Part shown: positions 53,320 through 60,925 of the stretch, one piece after another | Numbering within the stretch: position 1 is the stretch's first letter | Layout: each line of letters begins with the position of its first letter | DNA from: Pueribacillus theae | GTDB lineage: Bacteria; Bacillota; Bacilli; Bacillales; UBA6769 | Direction: 5' to 3' | Assembly (NCBI RefSeq): GCF_003097615.1 | Contig: NZ_QCZG01000005.1 | Span: forward strand, 1-64,000 | Length of the DNA stretch: 64,000 nucleotides | Notes under the pieces: model-generated | Told to the model about the DNA's origin: nothing | Seen by the model: the letters and a program-made list of their open reading frames with translations, nothing else | The model's database searches: none | Position numbers and translations under genes: made by a program

Positions 53320-53838
53320 ATGGGCAAAAATATTGCTGTCCTTTTAACAAATGAATTTGAGGATTCTGAGTACACGGATCCGGCAAAAGCATTTGAAAAT
53401 GCCGGTCATTCGCTTACTGTTATTGAAAAAGAAAAAGGAAAGACAATCAAAGGAAAACAAGGCGAGGCAACAGTAACTGTCGATGCATCGATTGATGATG
53501 TGAAACCATCCGATTTTGACGCTTTATTTATTCCGGGAGGCTTTTCCCCGGATTTGCTAAGAGCTGACGATCGGTTTGTTCAATTTGCCAAATCGTTTAT
53601 GGATGAAAAGAAACCTGTTTTCGCGATCTGTCATGGCCCTCAGCTATTAATTACGGCTGAAACATTAAAAGGCCGTGATGTAACAGGATACAAATCCATT
53701 CACGTTGATTTAAAAAATGCCGGCGCAAATTTGCATGACAAAGAAGTTGTTGTATGCCAAAATCAACTCGTAACGAGCAGGCATCCAGGTGATCTTGAAG
53801 CGTTTAATCGAGAAAGTGTTAAATTGCTGGAAGCTTAA
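53320..53838 (+). CDS. DJ-1/PfpI-family protein
   Basis: A 172-residue single-domain protein of the DJ-1/PfpI superfamily. The nucleophile-elbow Cys104 lies in AICHGPQLL, and IPGGFSPD precedes it. Bacillus relatives (YfkM, general stress protein 18) are stress-induced and have been described as proteases or glyoxalase/deglycase-like; the activity here is not determined. ATG at 53320 follows GAGGAGG. It stands alone, with terminators on both sides. Confidence 0.88.
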   Translation: MGKNIAVLLTNEFEDSEYTDPAKAFENAGHSLTVIEKEKGKTIKGKQGEATVTVDASIDDVKPSDFDALFIPGGFSPDLLRADDRFVQFAKSFMDEKKPVFAICHGPQLLITAETLKGRDVTGYKSIHVDLKNAGANLHDKEVVVCQNQLVTSRHPGDLEAFNRESVKLLEA

Positions 53839-53852
53839 TGATGGATTTTCAA

Positions 53853-53879
53853 AGCCCCTGAATGGGGGCTCATTTTTTT
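53853..53879 (+). terminator. Rho-independent terminator
   Basis: AGCCCC-TGAATG-GGGGCT stem-loop followed by CA and seven T, after the DJ-1-family gene. Confidence 0.85.
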
Positions 53880-53978
53880 GTTACAATTTTTCAAACAAGC
53901 ATCGTCTATCTTGATTACCTGCTCAATTGCCGATATGATTTATGAAAGAAGGCAGCAGAGGGATGGAGTGGAGCCGGT

Positions 53979-54758
53979 TTGAAAGAAGATTTCGCTCAGC
54001 AAGTAGAAGTAATCAAACTTCCGATACATTGTTTTTTACCGTCGATGTCAATTTTTATTTACTTTGTTGATGGTTTATTAATCGATACAGGCCCGCGTTT
54101 CAAACGAAAGCGATTATCCCGTTTGTTTCAAAGATTGAATATTGAAAAAGTCGCGATTACACATTTGCACAAAGATCATAGTGGGATGGCGTCCTGGATT
54201 TCAAAAAATCTTGACGTACCGATTTATATTAACAAAACCCCTGCCCGGCGTTTTCATGTAAGCGATCGATTGTTTTCCGATCGTTTCTCACGTGAGGCGG
54301 AACAATATCCTGATAAGATTGAACTTGAACACCATACGTTTATTCCAATTGAAACGCCTGGCCATACGCGCGATCATATTTGCTTATATGAACCAAACAA
54401 AGGATGGCTTTTTACGGGTGATTTATATATAACGCCTCATCCTAAAGTTAGCCTTCGTACAGAATCCATCGCTCACTATATTTCCTCACTAAATCGTGTC
54501 ATTCAACTTGACTTTGACACTGTTTTTTGTGCGCATCAAGGTATAATAAGAAATGGGCGTAATAGCTTAATTGAAAAATTGGAATATTTACAAGAAATGC
54601 AGTTTCAAGCTGTACAACTTTATAAGCAAGGATATAGTGAACGAATGATTGCGAAACAGCTTTTTCCAAAAAAAGCAAGGCTTGAACGGTTATCATTTGG
54701 AACGTTTTCAAGCCTGCATTTTGTAAGATCTTGTTTAAGGGCGCATACTAGAACTTAA
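53979..54758 (+). CDS. Metallo-beta-lactamase-fold hydrolase
   Basis: A 259-residue MBL-fold protein. The metal-binding HxHxDH motif is at 62-67 (THLHKDHSG), with further ligands in GHTRDH, GDLYI and CAHQG. The C-terminal 60 residues form a helical extension with a winged-helix look, as in LACTB2/RNase-like members. A general hydrolase; substrate unknown. The TTG start follows GGATGGAGTGG. It is convergent with sodC, and the stop codons overlap. Confidence 0.85.
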   Translation: MKEDFAQQVEVIKLPIHCFLPSMSIFIYFVDGLLIDTGPRFKRKRLSRLFQRLNIEKVAITHLHKDHSGMASWISKNLDVPIYINKTPARRFHVSDRLFSDRFSREAEQYPDKIELEHHTFIPIETPGHTRDHICLYEPNKGWLFTGDLYITPHPKVSLRTESIAHYISSLNRVIQLDFDTVFCAHQGIIRNGRNSLIEKLEYLQEMQFQAVQLYKQGYSERMIAKQLFPKKARLERLSFGTFSSLHFVRSCLRAHTRT

Positions 54759-55342
54759 TCATTTATTACACCACATGCAATCCTATCCCCAGCGTTGCCG
54801 GCGGGATCAGAGATGTAGTCATCGAAGCCCGAATGAATCATAAGAGCGGTGCCGCCCTGCTTAAGAAGTGAATTTTTTTCACCTTTTTTTAGTGTAACAA
54901 GTTTTGTAGTCACCTCATCAAAGACTGTCCCGTTTTTTGTAACGACAATGTTTGGCAAATCGCCGGCATGGGGCCCGTTCGGATTAAGGAAGCCATGTTC
55001 TTTTCCTGCAGGATTGAAATGGGCGCCTGCTGATTGAAAATCTTTCGGAGTGCATTCTCCCGTTTCATGGATATGAAAACCATGTTTTCCGGGAGGAAGT
55101 TTGACGGCTTCAATTGAAATGTTAACACCATTTTGATTTTCTTTAAGTATGGCATGGCCAATTTTTTCATTTTGTTGATTGATCATCGTTACCTTTATTG
55201 ATAGTGATTCTGTTTTGCTGCTCGTTTCGATTGCCTCAGGTTCATTGTTTTGCTTTGCATTTTGGCGATCAGGCGCTTGGCTGCAGGCTGCAATGAAGCA
55301 AATAAAGAGGGCAATAGCTACGTTCGGTAAAATTTTTTTCAT
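54755..55342 (-). CDS. sodC: Cu/Zn superoxide dismutase-like lipoprotein
   Basis: A 195-residue lipoprotein with signal peptide ending IAAC (Cys20) and a tether to about residue 45, then a SodC domain. Metal ligands are visible in [16 protein letters not shown] and HAGDLPNI, with a late active-site-type region MIHSGFDDY and the paired cysteines in GEC and IACG. It is similar to B. subtilis YojM. Located outside the membrane, it may dismute superoxide or bind metal. ATG follows ATAGGAG. It is unrelated to the catabolic genes. Confidence 0.88.
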   Translation of the reverse strand: MKKILPNVAIALFICFIAACSQAPDRQNAKQNNEPEAIETSSKTESLSIKVTMINQQNEKIGHAILKENQNGVNISIEAVKLPPGKHGFHIHETGECTPKDFQSAGAHFNPAGKEHGFLNPNGPHAGDLPNIVVTKNGTVFDEVTTKLVTLKKGEKNSLLKQGGTALMIHSGFDDYISDPAGNAGDRIACGVIND

Positions 55343-55426
55343 GAATCGACGCTCCTATCCATTTTTTTACATTGCCTAAAAAACAGCTTGGACATTTAAA
55401 AGAATCTTATACATTTTTGTAAAATG

Positions 55427-55442
55427 ATTATTGTGGTACAAT
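55427..55442 (+). promoter_or_regulatory. Possible extended -10 promoter of the small peptide gene
   Basis: TGGTACAAT is an extended -10 element (TGn-TACAAT) 45 bp before the start codon of the 24-residue peptide. A -35 element at the right distance is weak. Confidence 0.35.
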
Positions 55443-55486
55443 AGGGGTAATTTACATACGAGTTTTATAAATAAGGAGGATACAGC

Positions 55487-55561
55487 ATGTTTGAAATTGC
55501 GGGGTTTATTATTGGACTTATTTTATGTGCTTACTTCATAACGCTTGAACTGGTTGATTAA
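55487..55561 (+). CDS. 24-residue hydrophobic peptide
   Basis: The frame encodes MFEIAGFIIGLILCAYFITLELVD. A ribosome binding site AAGGAGGA precedes the ATG by 7 bases, an extended -10 promoter lies upstream, and a strong terminator follows. Residues 4-19 are a single hydrophobic segment with acidic ends, so a membrane peptide is expected. No family was recognised. The complete set of expression signals is the main argument that it is real. Confidence 0.6.
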   Translation: MFEIAGFIIGLILCAYFITLELVD

Positions 55562-55569
55562 ACCTAATG

Positions 55570-55597
55570 CCTTGTCGCTTAAAGACAAGGTATTTTT
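55570..55597 (+). terminator. Rho-independent terminator
   Basis: CCTTGTC and GACAAGG form a 7-bp stem with a 7-base loop, followed by TATTTTT. It lies between the small peptide gene and activator C. Confidence 0.8.
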
Positions 55598-55616
55598 GTA
55601 TAAAGGGGTGAAATCG

Positions 55617-56990
55617 ATGAAGCTGGAAAACCATTTGCTCGCGATCTTAGAGTCGTTGCATGATGCTGTAATTGTCGTTTCCAAAGATTGCACGGTTATC
55701 TATGTGAACAAGGCCTATACAGAAAATTTTGCTGTACCGAAAGAAAAAATAGAGGGTAAAAAATTAGATCAAATTGAGGAAACCTCAAGAATTTTGGAAG
55801 TAATAAGAAGTGGAAAACCGTTGCTGAATGACTATAGTTATGTGCATTCATTAGGGAAGCATGTTTGTGGAAATATGACACCCCTTATTGACAATGGAGA
55901 AATGATTGGCGTCGTCACAATAATGAAAGATATAAGCGAAGTAACAAAGCTTGAAAAAGAATTAGATAAATACATTGAATATAGCAATGAGCTTAGGAAG
56001 CAGCTTAATCAAAAGAACTTTTTCCTCCTGAAAAGCGAGGTTCCAAAAATGAAAACGGCTGTTTCATTGTCACAAAAAGTGGCTGAAACGACTGCAACGA
56101 TCTTGCTTACCGGGGAAAGCGGGGTTGGGAAAGAAGTATTTGCAAGAGCAATCCATGAAGCAAGCAAACGCCATGAAAAGCCTTTTGTCGCCATAAATAT
56201 TGCCTCTGTTCCTGATTCATTATTTGAAAGTGAATTGTTTGGGCATGTGGAAGGAGCATTTACAGGTTCCAGAAAAGGAGGAAAAAAAGGCTTGCTCGAA
56301 GCAGCTCATGGCGGAACATTATTTTTAGATGAAATCGGGGAAATGTCGCTTAATGCGCAAGCGAAGCTATTGCGTGTCATTCAAGAGAGAGAATACCTTA
56401 AAGTAGGCGGAACACAGCCTTTGCCTCTTGATGTCCGTATTATTTGTGCAACACACCGAAACTTAAATGAAGAGATAAAGAGAGGAAATTTTCGCGAAGA
56501 TTTATTTTACCGAATTAATGTTGTCCCGATAGAAATCCCGCCTTTGCGGGAAAGAAAAGCGGACATTCCGTTTTTAATTGACAACATTTTAAAGGATCTT
56601 TCTGTCAAGTATATGAAGCATGTTGCGATTGATGACGATGTCATTGACGTGTTAAAAAGGTATGATTGGCCGGGCAATGTCCGAGAATTAACGAATGTGA
56701 TTGAACAAATGATAGCCGTATGTACTGACTCTTATTTCAAAGTAGAGGATATTCCTTCCCGCATTCGAGAGAGAAAAAGATTCAATGAAAAAGAAAATTT
56801 CTTTGTGAATTTTGAGCCAACTTCCCGTTTCAATTTGGATAAGGGACTTCAGGAATTACTTGAACAAACGGAACGCGAGGCAATCATGGAAGTTGTCAAA
56901 AAGACCCGGACCCGTTCAGAAGCGATTAAAATTTTAGGCATCAGCAGGAAAGCTTTTTATGCAAAGTTAAAAAAGTATAATGTCCTCTGA
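55617..56990 (+). CDS. Sigma-54-dependent activator C (PAS-AAA+-HTH)
   Basis: A 457-residue enhancer-binding protein: N-terminal PAS domain (about 5-110), AAA+ domain with GESGVGKE near 166 and the sigma-54 contact loop GAFTGS near 213, and a C-terminal Fis-type helix-turn-helix (EAIKILGISRKAFYAKLKK). ATG at 55617 follows AAAGGGGTG. Downstream lie three spaced dyads and a sigma-54 promoter before the crotonase gene at 57221, its likely target. Confidence 0.92.
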   Translation: MKLENHLLAILESLHDAVIVVSKDCTVIYVNKAYTENFAVPKEKIEGKKLDQIEETSRILEVIRSGKPLLNDYSYVHSLGKHVCGNMTPLIDNGEMIGVVTIMKDISEVTKLEKELDKYIEYSNELRKQLNQKNFFLLKSEVPKMKTAVSLSQKVAETTATILLTGESGVGKEVFARAIHEASKRHEKPFVAINIASVPDSLFESELFGHVEGAFTGSRKGGKKGLLEAAHGGTLFLDEIGEMSLNAQAKLLRVIQEREYLKVGGTQPLPLDVRIICATHRNLNEEIKRGNFREDLFYRINVVPIEIPPLRERKADIPFLIDNILKDLSVKYMKHVAIDDDVIDVLKRYDWPGNVRELTNVIEQMIAVCTDSYFKVEDIPSRIRERKRFNEKENFFVNFEPTSRFNLDKGLQELLEQTEREAIMEVVKKTRTRSEAIKILGISRKAFYAKLKKYNVL

Positions 56991-56996
56991 AATCGA

Positions 56997-57053
56997 TGTT
57001 TCTAAAAGAAACAGTTGTTTCTAAAGGAAACAATTTTGTTTCTTAGAGAAACA
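56997..57053. promoter_or_regulatory. Three enhancer-type sites for activator C
   Basis: GTTTCTAAAAGAAAC (56998-57012), TGTTTCTAAAGGAAACA (57016-57032) and TGTTTCTTAGAGAAACA (57037-57053) are dyads of the form GTTTC-N5-GAAAC. Their centres are about 19 and 21 bp apart, on one helix face. They lie about 105-160 bp upstream of the -24 element. Confidence 0.8.
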
Positions 57054-57154
57054 ATCATCATCGTTGTTTTGATTCTATATACGTAGAACAAAATACGTTG
57101 AATCTGTTAAAATTCAAGCAAGTTTTCTCTTAATTGAAAAAGGAAAACTAAAGT

Positions 57155-57170
57155 TGGCATGAGTGTTGCA
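57155..57170 (+). promoter_or_regulatory. Sigma-54 (-24/-12) promoter of crotonase gene
   Basis: TGGCATG-N4-TTGCA with GG at 57156-57157 and GC at 57168-57169, nearly identical to the promoter at 34556. It lies about 50 bp before the start codon. Confidence 0.87.
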
Positions 57171-57220
57171 TAATTTTAAAGTGGGCAACTTAAGAAGAAG
57201 CAGAAGGAAGGGAATGAAGA

Positions 57221-58021
57221 ATGAGAATACGGATCCATCGCATGGAAATGGAAGAAGCAAAAATCACGTATCAAGAAACAGCAGGCCTTGCAATTGTAAG
57301 TATCAATCGACCGAAATCAAAAAATGCATTAACAGCCAATATGTGGACCCAGCTTTCTGAAATCGCGCCGAAAATTTTGGATAATCCAAAAAACAAGGTC
57401 GTGCTTCTTCGCGGAAGCGGGGAACAGTTTACGGCCGGGTCAGATATTAAAGAGTTCCACCAAATGTCCATTGAAGAAGCGGAGGCAAGCTTTCTTTTAA
57501 TGGAGAAAGCGATTTCAGCTTTTGAAAAATTACCGATCCCGACGATCGGCGTCATCAATGGACCTGCGATGGGGGCGGGTTTGGAACTTGCGCTTGCCTG
57601 TGATTTAAGAGTAGGGTCTGAACACGCTAAAATGGGCATTCCCGTTGGCAGGCTAGGCATCCGTTTGAGCAATAAATTTGCCCAAAGGCTTGTGAATCTG
57701 ATTGGGCCCAGCAGAACGAAAGAGCTCGTTTATACAGGCAGAATATTAAATGCCGATGAAAGCTATCAACTTGGCATGATTAATTATCTAGTAGAAAACG
57801 AAAAGCTCGACCGATATGCCATCAAACTTGCGAAATTAGTCGCTGCCCAATCGCCTGCTTCTTTAAAAGCGATAAAGCAATCTGTATCAAATTGTGTAAA
57901 CAGCACCGAAGAGCTTTGGAAAGAGGATCTGCCATTTGTTGATCCATACGATTTTCCGGAAGGCGTCGCTTCATTTGTTGAGAAAAGGCCGCCCAGGTTT
58001 AAAAGAAGAGTGCAGGAATGA
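57221..58021 (+). CDS. Enoyl-CoA hydratase/isomerase family protein
   Basis: A 266-residue crotonase-fold protein. It keeps the first catalytic Glu (MGAGLELALACD), but the second is absent: the usual FPE is IPV (GIPVGRLGI). Loss of one of the two Glu residues is common in isomerases, hydrolases and other crotonase relatives, so simple hydratase activity is uncertain. ATG follows AGGAAGGGA. It is the only gene between the activator-C promoter and a terminator, so it seems to be that activator's sole local target. Confidence 0.87.
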   Translation: MRIRIHRMEMEEAKITYQETAGLAIVSINRPKSKNALTANMWTQLSEIAPKILDNPKNKVVLLRGSGEQFTAGSDIKEFHQMSIEEAEASFLLMEKAISAFEKLPIPTIGVINGPAMGAGLELALACDLRVGSEHAKMGIPVGRLGIRLSNKFAQRLVNLIGPSRTKELVYTGRILNADESYQLGMINYLVENEKLDRYAIKLAKLVAAQSPASLKAIKQSVSNCVNSTEELWKEDLPFVDPYDFPEGVASFVEKRPPRFKRRVQE

Positions 58022-58038
58022 CTTGTTTATCCGGTCGG

Positions 58039-58079
58039 GCGGCATGATTGTGGAATGAGTGCCGCAGCTAGTCTTTTTT
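58039..58079 (+). terminator. Rho-independent terminator
   Basis: GCGGCA and TGCCGC pair across a 15-base loop and are followed by a T-rich run. It ends the crotonase transcript; the opposite strand may serve the convergent gene. Confidence 0.65.
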
Positions 58080-58872
58080 ATTTTTCAACATTGATTTGGA
58101 TTTTATCAACTTCCAGCTCCAAATAATCATGGAAGGCGTTAATGATATTTTGTTGGAGCTCCCTGCCGATTTCTAGAAGCGGCCGCTGCATCGGATAATT
58201 GAGATGGACATGGACTTGGATCGTTGGCAATCCAAACATTTGAATGGAAACATGCTTGCATTCTTTGAAATCCGTCATTTTTTCAACTTCTTTTTCAACA
58301 ATTAAATTGAAGATCTTATCAGAAATGTGGATCGTGCCCCTCATAAAATCGGGATGGACAATGGTGGTTTCCCCGACATATTCGCTTTTCTTTGTGAAAA
58401 GCTGTTTTCCTTTCGAGATTAGTTTTTTAAAGAAACTTTGTTCCACTTGAATATATGGAATAGGGATGACATGCTTTCCCTCAGTTTGCCTGACGTAAAG
58501 CGCCATTTTTATTTCGCTTGATGAACGGATCTCAGTCACATCAACGTAATGCGAAATTTTGCCGAGTTCAAGAGCAGCAGCAATTTTATCCACCATTCTT
58601 TTTGAAGTGCCAATAATTAATAGTTTCTTTATTTTGTAGTTTCGAATCGCCTGTTGAACGTCTTGTCGATGCTCTTTTAAATGAAATGTCGCGCGTTTCA
58701 CTGCCGTAATGTAGTTTTTTTCAAATTTTGCCGACGTGCCGGCTACTCTTTTTCCTTTATAAATAAGCAAGCCATCGTCTATAATCGCCGGGATTTTCTT
58801 TTCATGGGCAAAAAAAAGAGAGCTTGTGCTTTTCCCAGTTCCGCTCGGTCCGATTAAGGCGTAAATTTCCAC
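58078..58872 (-). CDS. P-loop nucleotide-binding protein of unknown function
   Basis: A 264-residue protein starting VEIYALIGPSGTGKST, a Walker A motif (residues 8-15) at the extreme N-terminus. The middle resembles a small kinase-like P-loop fold. The C-terminal 95 residues (from GTIHISDKIFNLIVEKEVEKM) look like an Asp23/Gls24-type alkaline-shock domain, a tentative comparison. GTG at 58872 is chosen because GGTGATG precedes it and the Walker motif then lies at the usual distance; TTG at 58899 is the alternative. Function unknown and no functional link to neighbours. Confidence 0.72.
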   Translation of the reverse strand: MEIYALIGPSGTGKSTSSLFFAHEKKIPAIIDDGLLIYKGKRVAGTSAKFEKNYITAVKRATFHLKEHRQDVQQAIRNYKIKKLLIIGTSKRMVDKIAAALELGKISHYVDVTEIRSSSEIKMALYVRQTEGKHVIPIPYIQVEQSFFKKLISKGKQLFTKKSEYVGETTIVHPDFMRGTIHISDKIFNLIVEKEVEKMTDFKECKHVSIQMFGLPTIQVHVHLNYPMQRPLLEIGRELQQNIINAFHDYLELEVDKIQINVEK

Positions 58873-59052
58873 AGCATCACCAACCAACGTTTTTACCAAT
58901 TATAGCAAACTTTTAAAAAAAGTTTAAAAAAGTTATTCCCAAAAAGCAAATTATGTTGTACACTACCAGTAATACATATAGGAAAACTCGGTTTTAAAAA
59001 AGTGGTATACTTTTCTTGTAATACATTTAGTAGATAACGAGGAGGATGAACA

Positions 59053-59817
59053 TTGGAAAAAGTTACTTTTACTCAAGAAGGCAAACTGGGCATCGTTACA
59101 ATTGATTCGCCGCCAGTTAATGCGTTGGAACAACAGGTGCTGGATGAACTGGATCAAATTGTAACGAATATGCCAAAAGACGTTGATGTTGTCATCGTAA
59201 CAGGTGCGGGTGGAAAAGCATTTGTCGCTGGGGCCGATATTAAAGATTTTCCTGAACTGAAAAAAGAGACTGGCATTGAGCTCGTTAAAAAGGGACAGCG
59301 AATTTTCGATAAAATTGCCGCCCTTGAACAGCCGGTCATTGCTGCAATTGATGGATTTGCATTAGGTGGAGGGCTTGAGTTGGCTTTAGCATGCGATATT
59401 CGAATTGCTTCTAAACGCTCTAAAGTCGGTTTTCCTGAAGTGAATCTTGGCATCTTGCCAGGGTATGGCGGAACCCAGCGGTTGCCTCGATTAATTGGAC
59501 CTGGAAAGGCAAAACAACTCATTTTTTCAGGCGATCCTTTATCAGCTGAAGAGGCGAAGCAAGCCGGAATTTTGGAAGAAGTGACGGAAGATTCTCCGAT
59601 GGAGAAAGCCAAGGAGCTTGCTGAAACCATTGCAAAACGCGCACCGCTCGGTGTTCGAAAAGCGAAAAAAGCAATTGATGAGGGGCTTAACACCACATTA
59701 GAAGAAGGATTACATATTGAAGCAGTCGCTTTCGGTGAACTCTGCGATACAGAAGATAAAAATGAAGGCGTCGCTGCATTTTTTGAGAAAAGGCAACCGA
59801 ATTTCTCACGTAAATAA
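59053..59817 (+). CDS. Enoyl-CoA hydratase
   Basis: A 254-residue crotonase with both catalytic Glu residues: GGGLELALACD and FPEVNLGILPGYGGTQ. It should hydrate trans-2-enoyl-CoA to (S)-3-hydroxyacyl-CoA. The TTG start follows GAGGAGG. It lies 35 bp before the 3-hydroxyacyl-CoA dehydrogenase gene, giving two consecutive beta-oxidation steps; the short-chain dehydrogenase at 62821 could supply the preceding one. Confidence 0.92.
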   Translation: MEKVTFTQEGKLGIVTIDSPPVNALEQQVLDELDQIVTNMPKDVDVVIVTGAGGKAFVAGADIKDFPELKKETGIELVKKGQRIFDKIAALEQPVIAAIDGFALGGGLELALACDIRIASKRSKVGFPEVNLGILPGYGGTQRLPRLIGPGKAKQLIFSGDPLSAEEAKQAGILEEVTEDSPMEKAKELAETIAKRAPLGVRKAKKAIDEGLNTTLEEGLHIEAVAFGELCDTEDKNEGVAAFFEKRQPNFSRK

Positions 59818-59852
59818 TGTAGCTTAACAGTAAAAAGAGGAGGATTTTTAAG

Positions 59853-60695
59853 ATGAACAAAATTGGTGTGATTGGATTTGGAACAATGGGCTCAGGCATT
59901 GCCCAAGTCTGTTTAGAGGCTGGATACAACGTTGTGGCTGTTGAGCAAGAAGAACGTTTTTTTGAACGCGGCCTAGGCCAACTGCAAAAAAACTGGAACC
60001 GTTCCATTGAAAAAGGCAGATTAACTGAAGAACAAAAGAAAGATTTTGAAAGCAAGCTCACGACAACAACGGACTGGAATCAGCTTGCTGATGCAGAATG
60101 TGTCATTGAAGCGGTCAGCGAAAATCTTGAATTGAAAAAAGAAATCTTTAAAAAGCTGAGTGACATTGTAAGTGAAGATGCCCTCGTCGTAAGCAACACT
60201 TCCGGCTTAAGCATTACAGAAATGGCGAGTGTGATCAAAAATCCTGAAAGAACAATGGGCTTCCACTTCTTCAATCCAGTACCTGTCATGAAGCTAGTTG
60301 AACTCATTCGCGGATATGATACATCAGAAGAAACGTATCAAAGAGCAAGCAAACTCGTAGAATCACTTGGCAAAGAATCTGTTGATGTAAAAGAATCGCC
60401 ATTGTTCGCAGTCAATCGCATTCTTGTTCCAATGATCAATGAAGCGATCTTTGTTCTTCAAGAAGGCATTGCCAGCGCAGAAGATATTGATAAAGGGATG
60501 AAACTAGGCGCTAACCACCCAATTGGGCCTCTTGCATTAGCTGATTTAATTGGACTTGATACGCTATTATTTGTCCAAGATTCCCTATATGAAGAAACGC
60601 AAGATTCGAAGTACAGAGCGGCTCCATTATTAAGAAAACTTGTTCGTGCAGGACATTTAGGAAGAAAAACTGGAAAAGGCTTTTATGAATATTAA
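59853..60695 (+). CDS. 3-hydroxyacyl-CoA (3-hydroxybutyryl-CoA) dehydrogenase
   Basis: A 280-residue single-function dehydrogenase: NAD-binding [11 protein letters not shown] at 6-16, SNTSGLSIT, catalytic His in [14 protein letters not shown], and C-terminal domain with [16 protein letters not shown]. Length is typical of Hbd/MmgB. It oxidises the (S)-3-hydroxyacyl-CoA made by the preceding hydratase. ATG follows GAGGAGG. Confidence 0.93.
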   Translation: MNKIGVIGFGTMGSGIAQVCLEAGYNVVAVEQEERFFERGLGQLQKNWNRSIEKGRLTEEQKKDFESKLTTTTDWNQLADAECVIEAVSENLELKKEIFKKLSDIVSEDALVVSNTSGLSITEMASVIKNPERTMGFHFFNPVPVMKLVELIRGYDTSEETYQRASKLVESLGKESVDVKESPLFAVNRILVPMINEAIFVLQEGIASAEDIDKGMKLGANHPIGPLALADLIGLDTLLFVQDSLYEETQDSKYRAAPLLRKLVRAGHLGRKTGKGFYEY

Positions 60696-60925
60696 TGTTC
60701 AACCGAGTGAAATAGGGGATGATTAGGGCACAGAGATCTTCTCATACCCCTTCTTAAAAAAAGCTTTGTTATCCTATTAAAAAACGGGAACGAGCGGGGG
60801 CGATTTTACCTGGAGAGAACCTTTTTACCGTAAGGAAAACCCGCTTCTCGGAAGGTAAATCGAACCCGCAAGTATACACCAATATTGTTTAACAAAGCTA
60901 AAAACACAAAGAGAGGGTGATTGCC
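60696..60925. other. Leader with an extended hairpin before a ligase gene
   Basis: A 230-bp gap. GCGGG-N2-CGATTTTACC (60794-60810) pairs with GGTAAATCG-N2-CCCGC (60854-60869), a long interrupted stem. It encloses GAGA/TCTC and CCTT/AAGG inner arms. No poly-T follows, so it is not a simple terminator; a structured leader or small repeat element is possible. No family was recognised. Confidence 0.45.

Noticed and set aside
56987-57001. Possible cre site TGAAATCGATGTTT at the end of activator C
   Set aside because: It has two mismatches at the conserved 3-prime end and overlaps the stop codon and first enhancer dyad, so it is not supported.
58956-59011. Sigma-A promoter (TTGTAC or TATACT) before the enoyl-CoA hydratase gene
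   Set aside because: No -35/-10 pair with acceptable spacing could be assembled from these boxes.
59154-59696. 180-residue minus-strand ORF opposite the enoyl-CoA hydratase
   Set aside because: It is an antisense shadow of a well-recognised crotonase gene, with no start signals.
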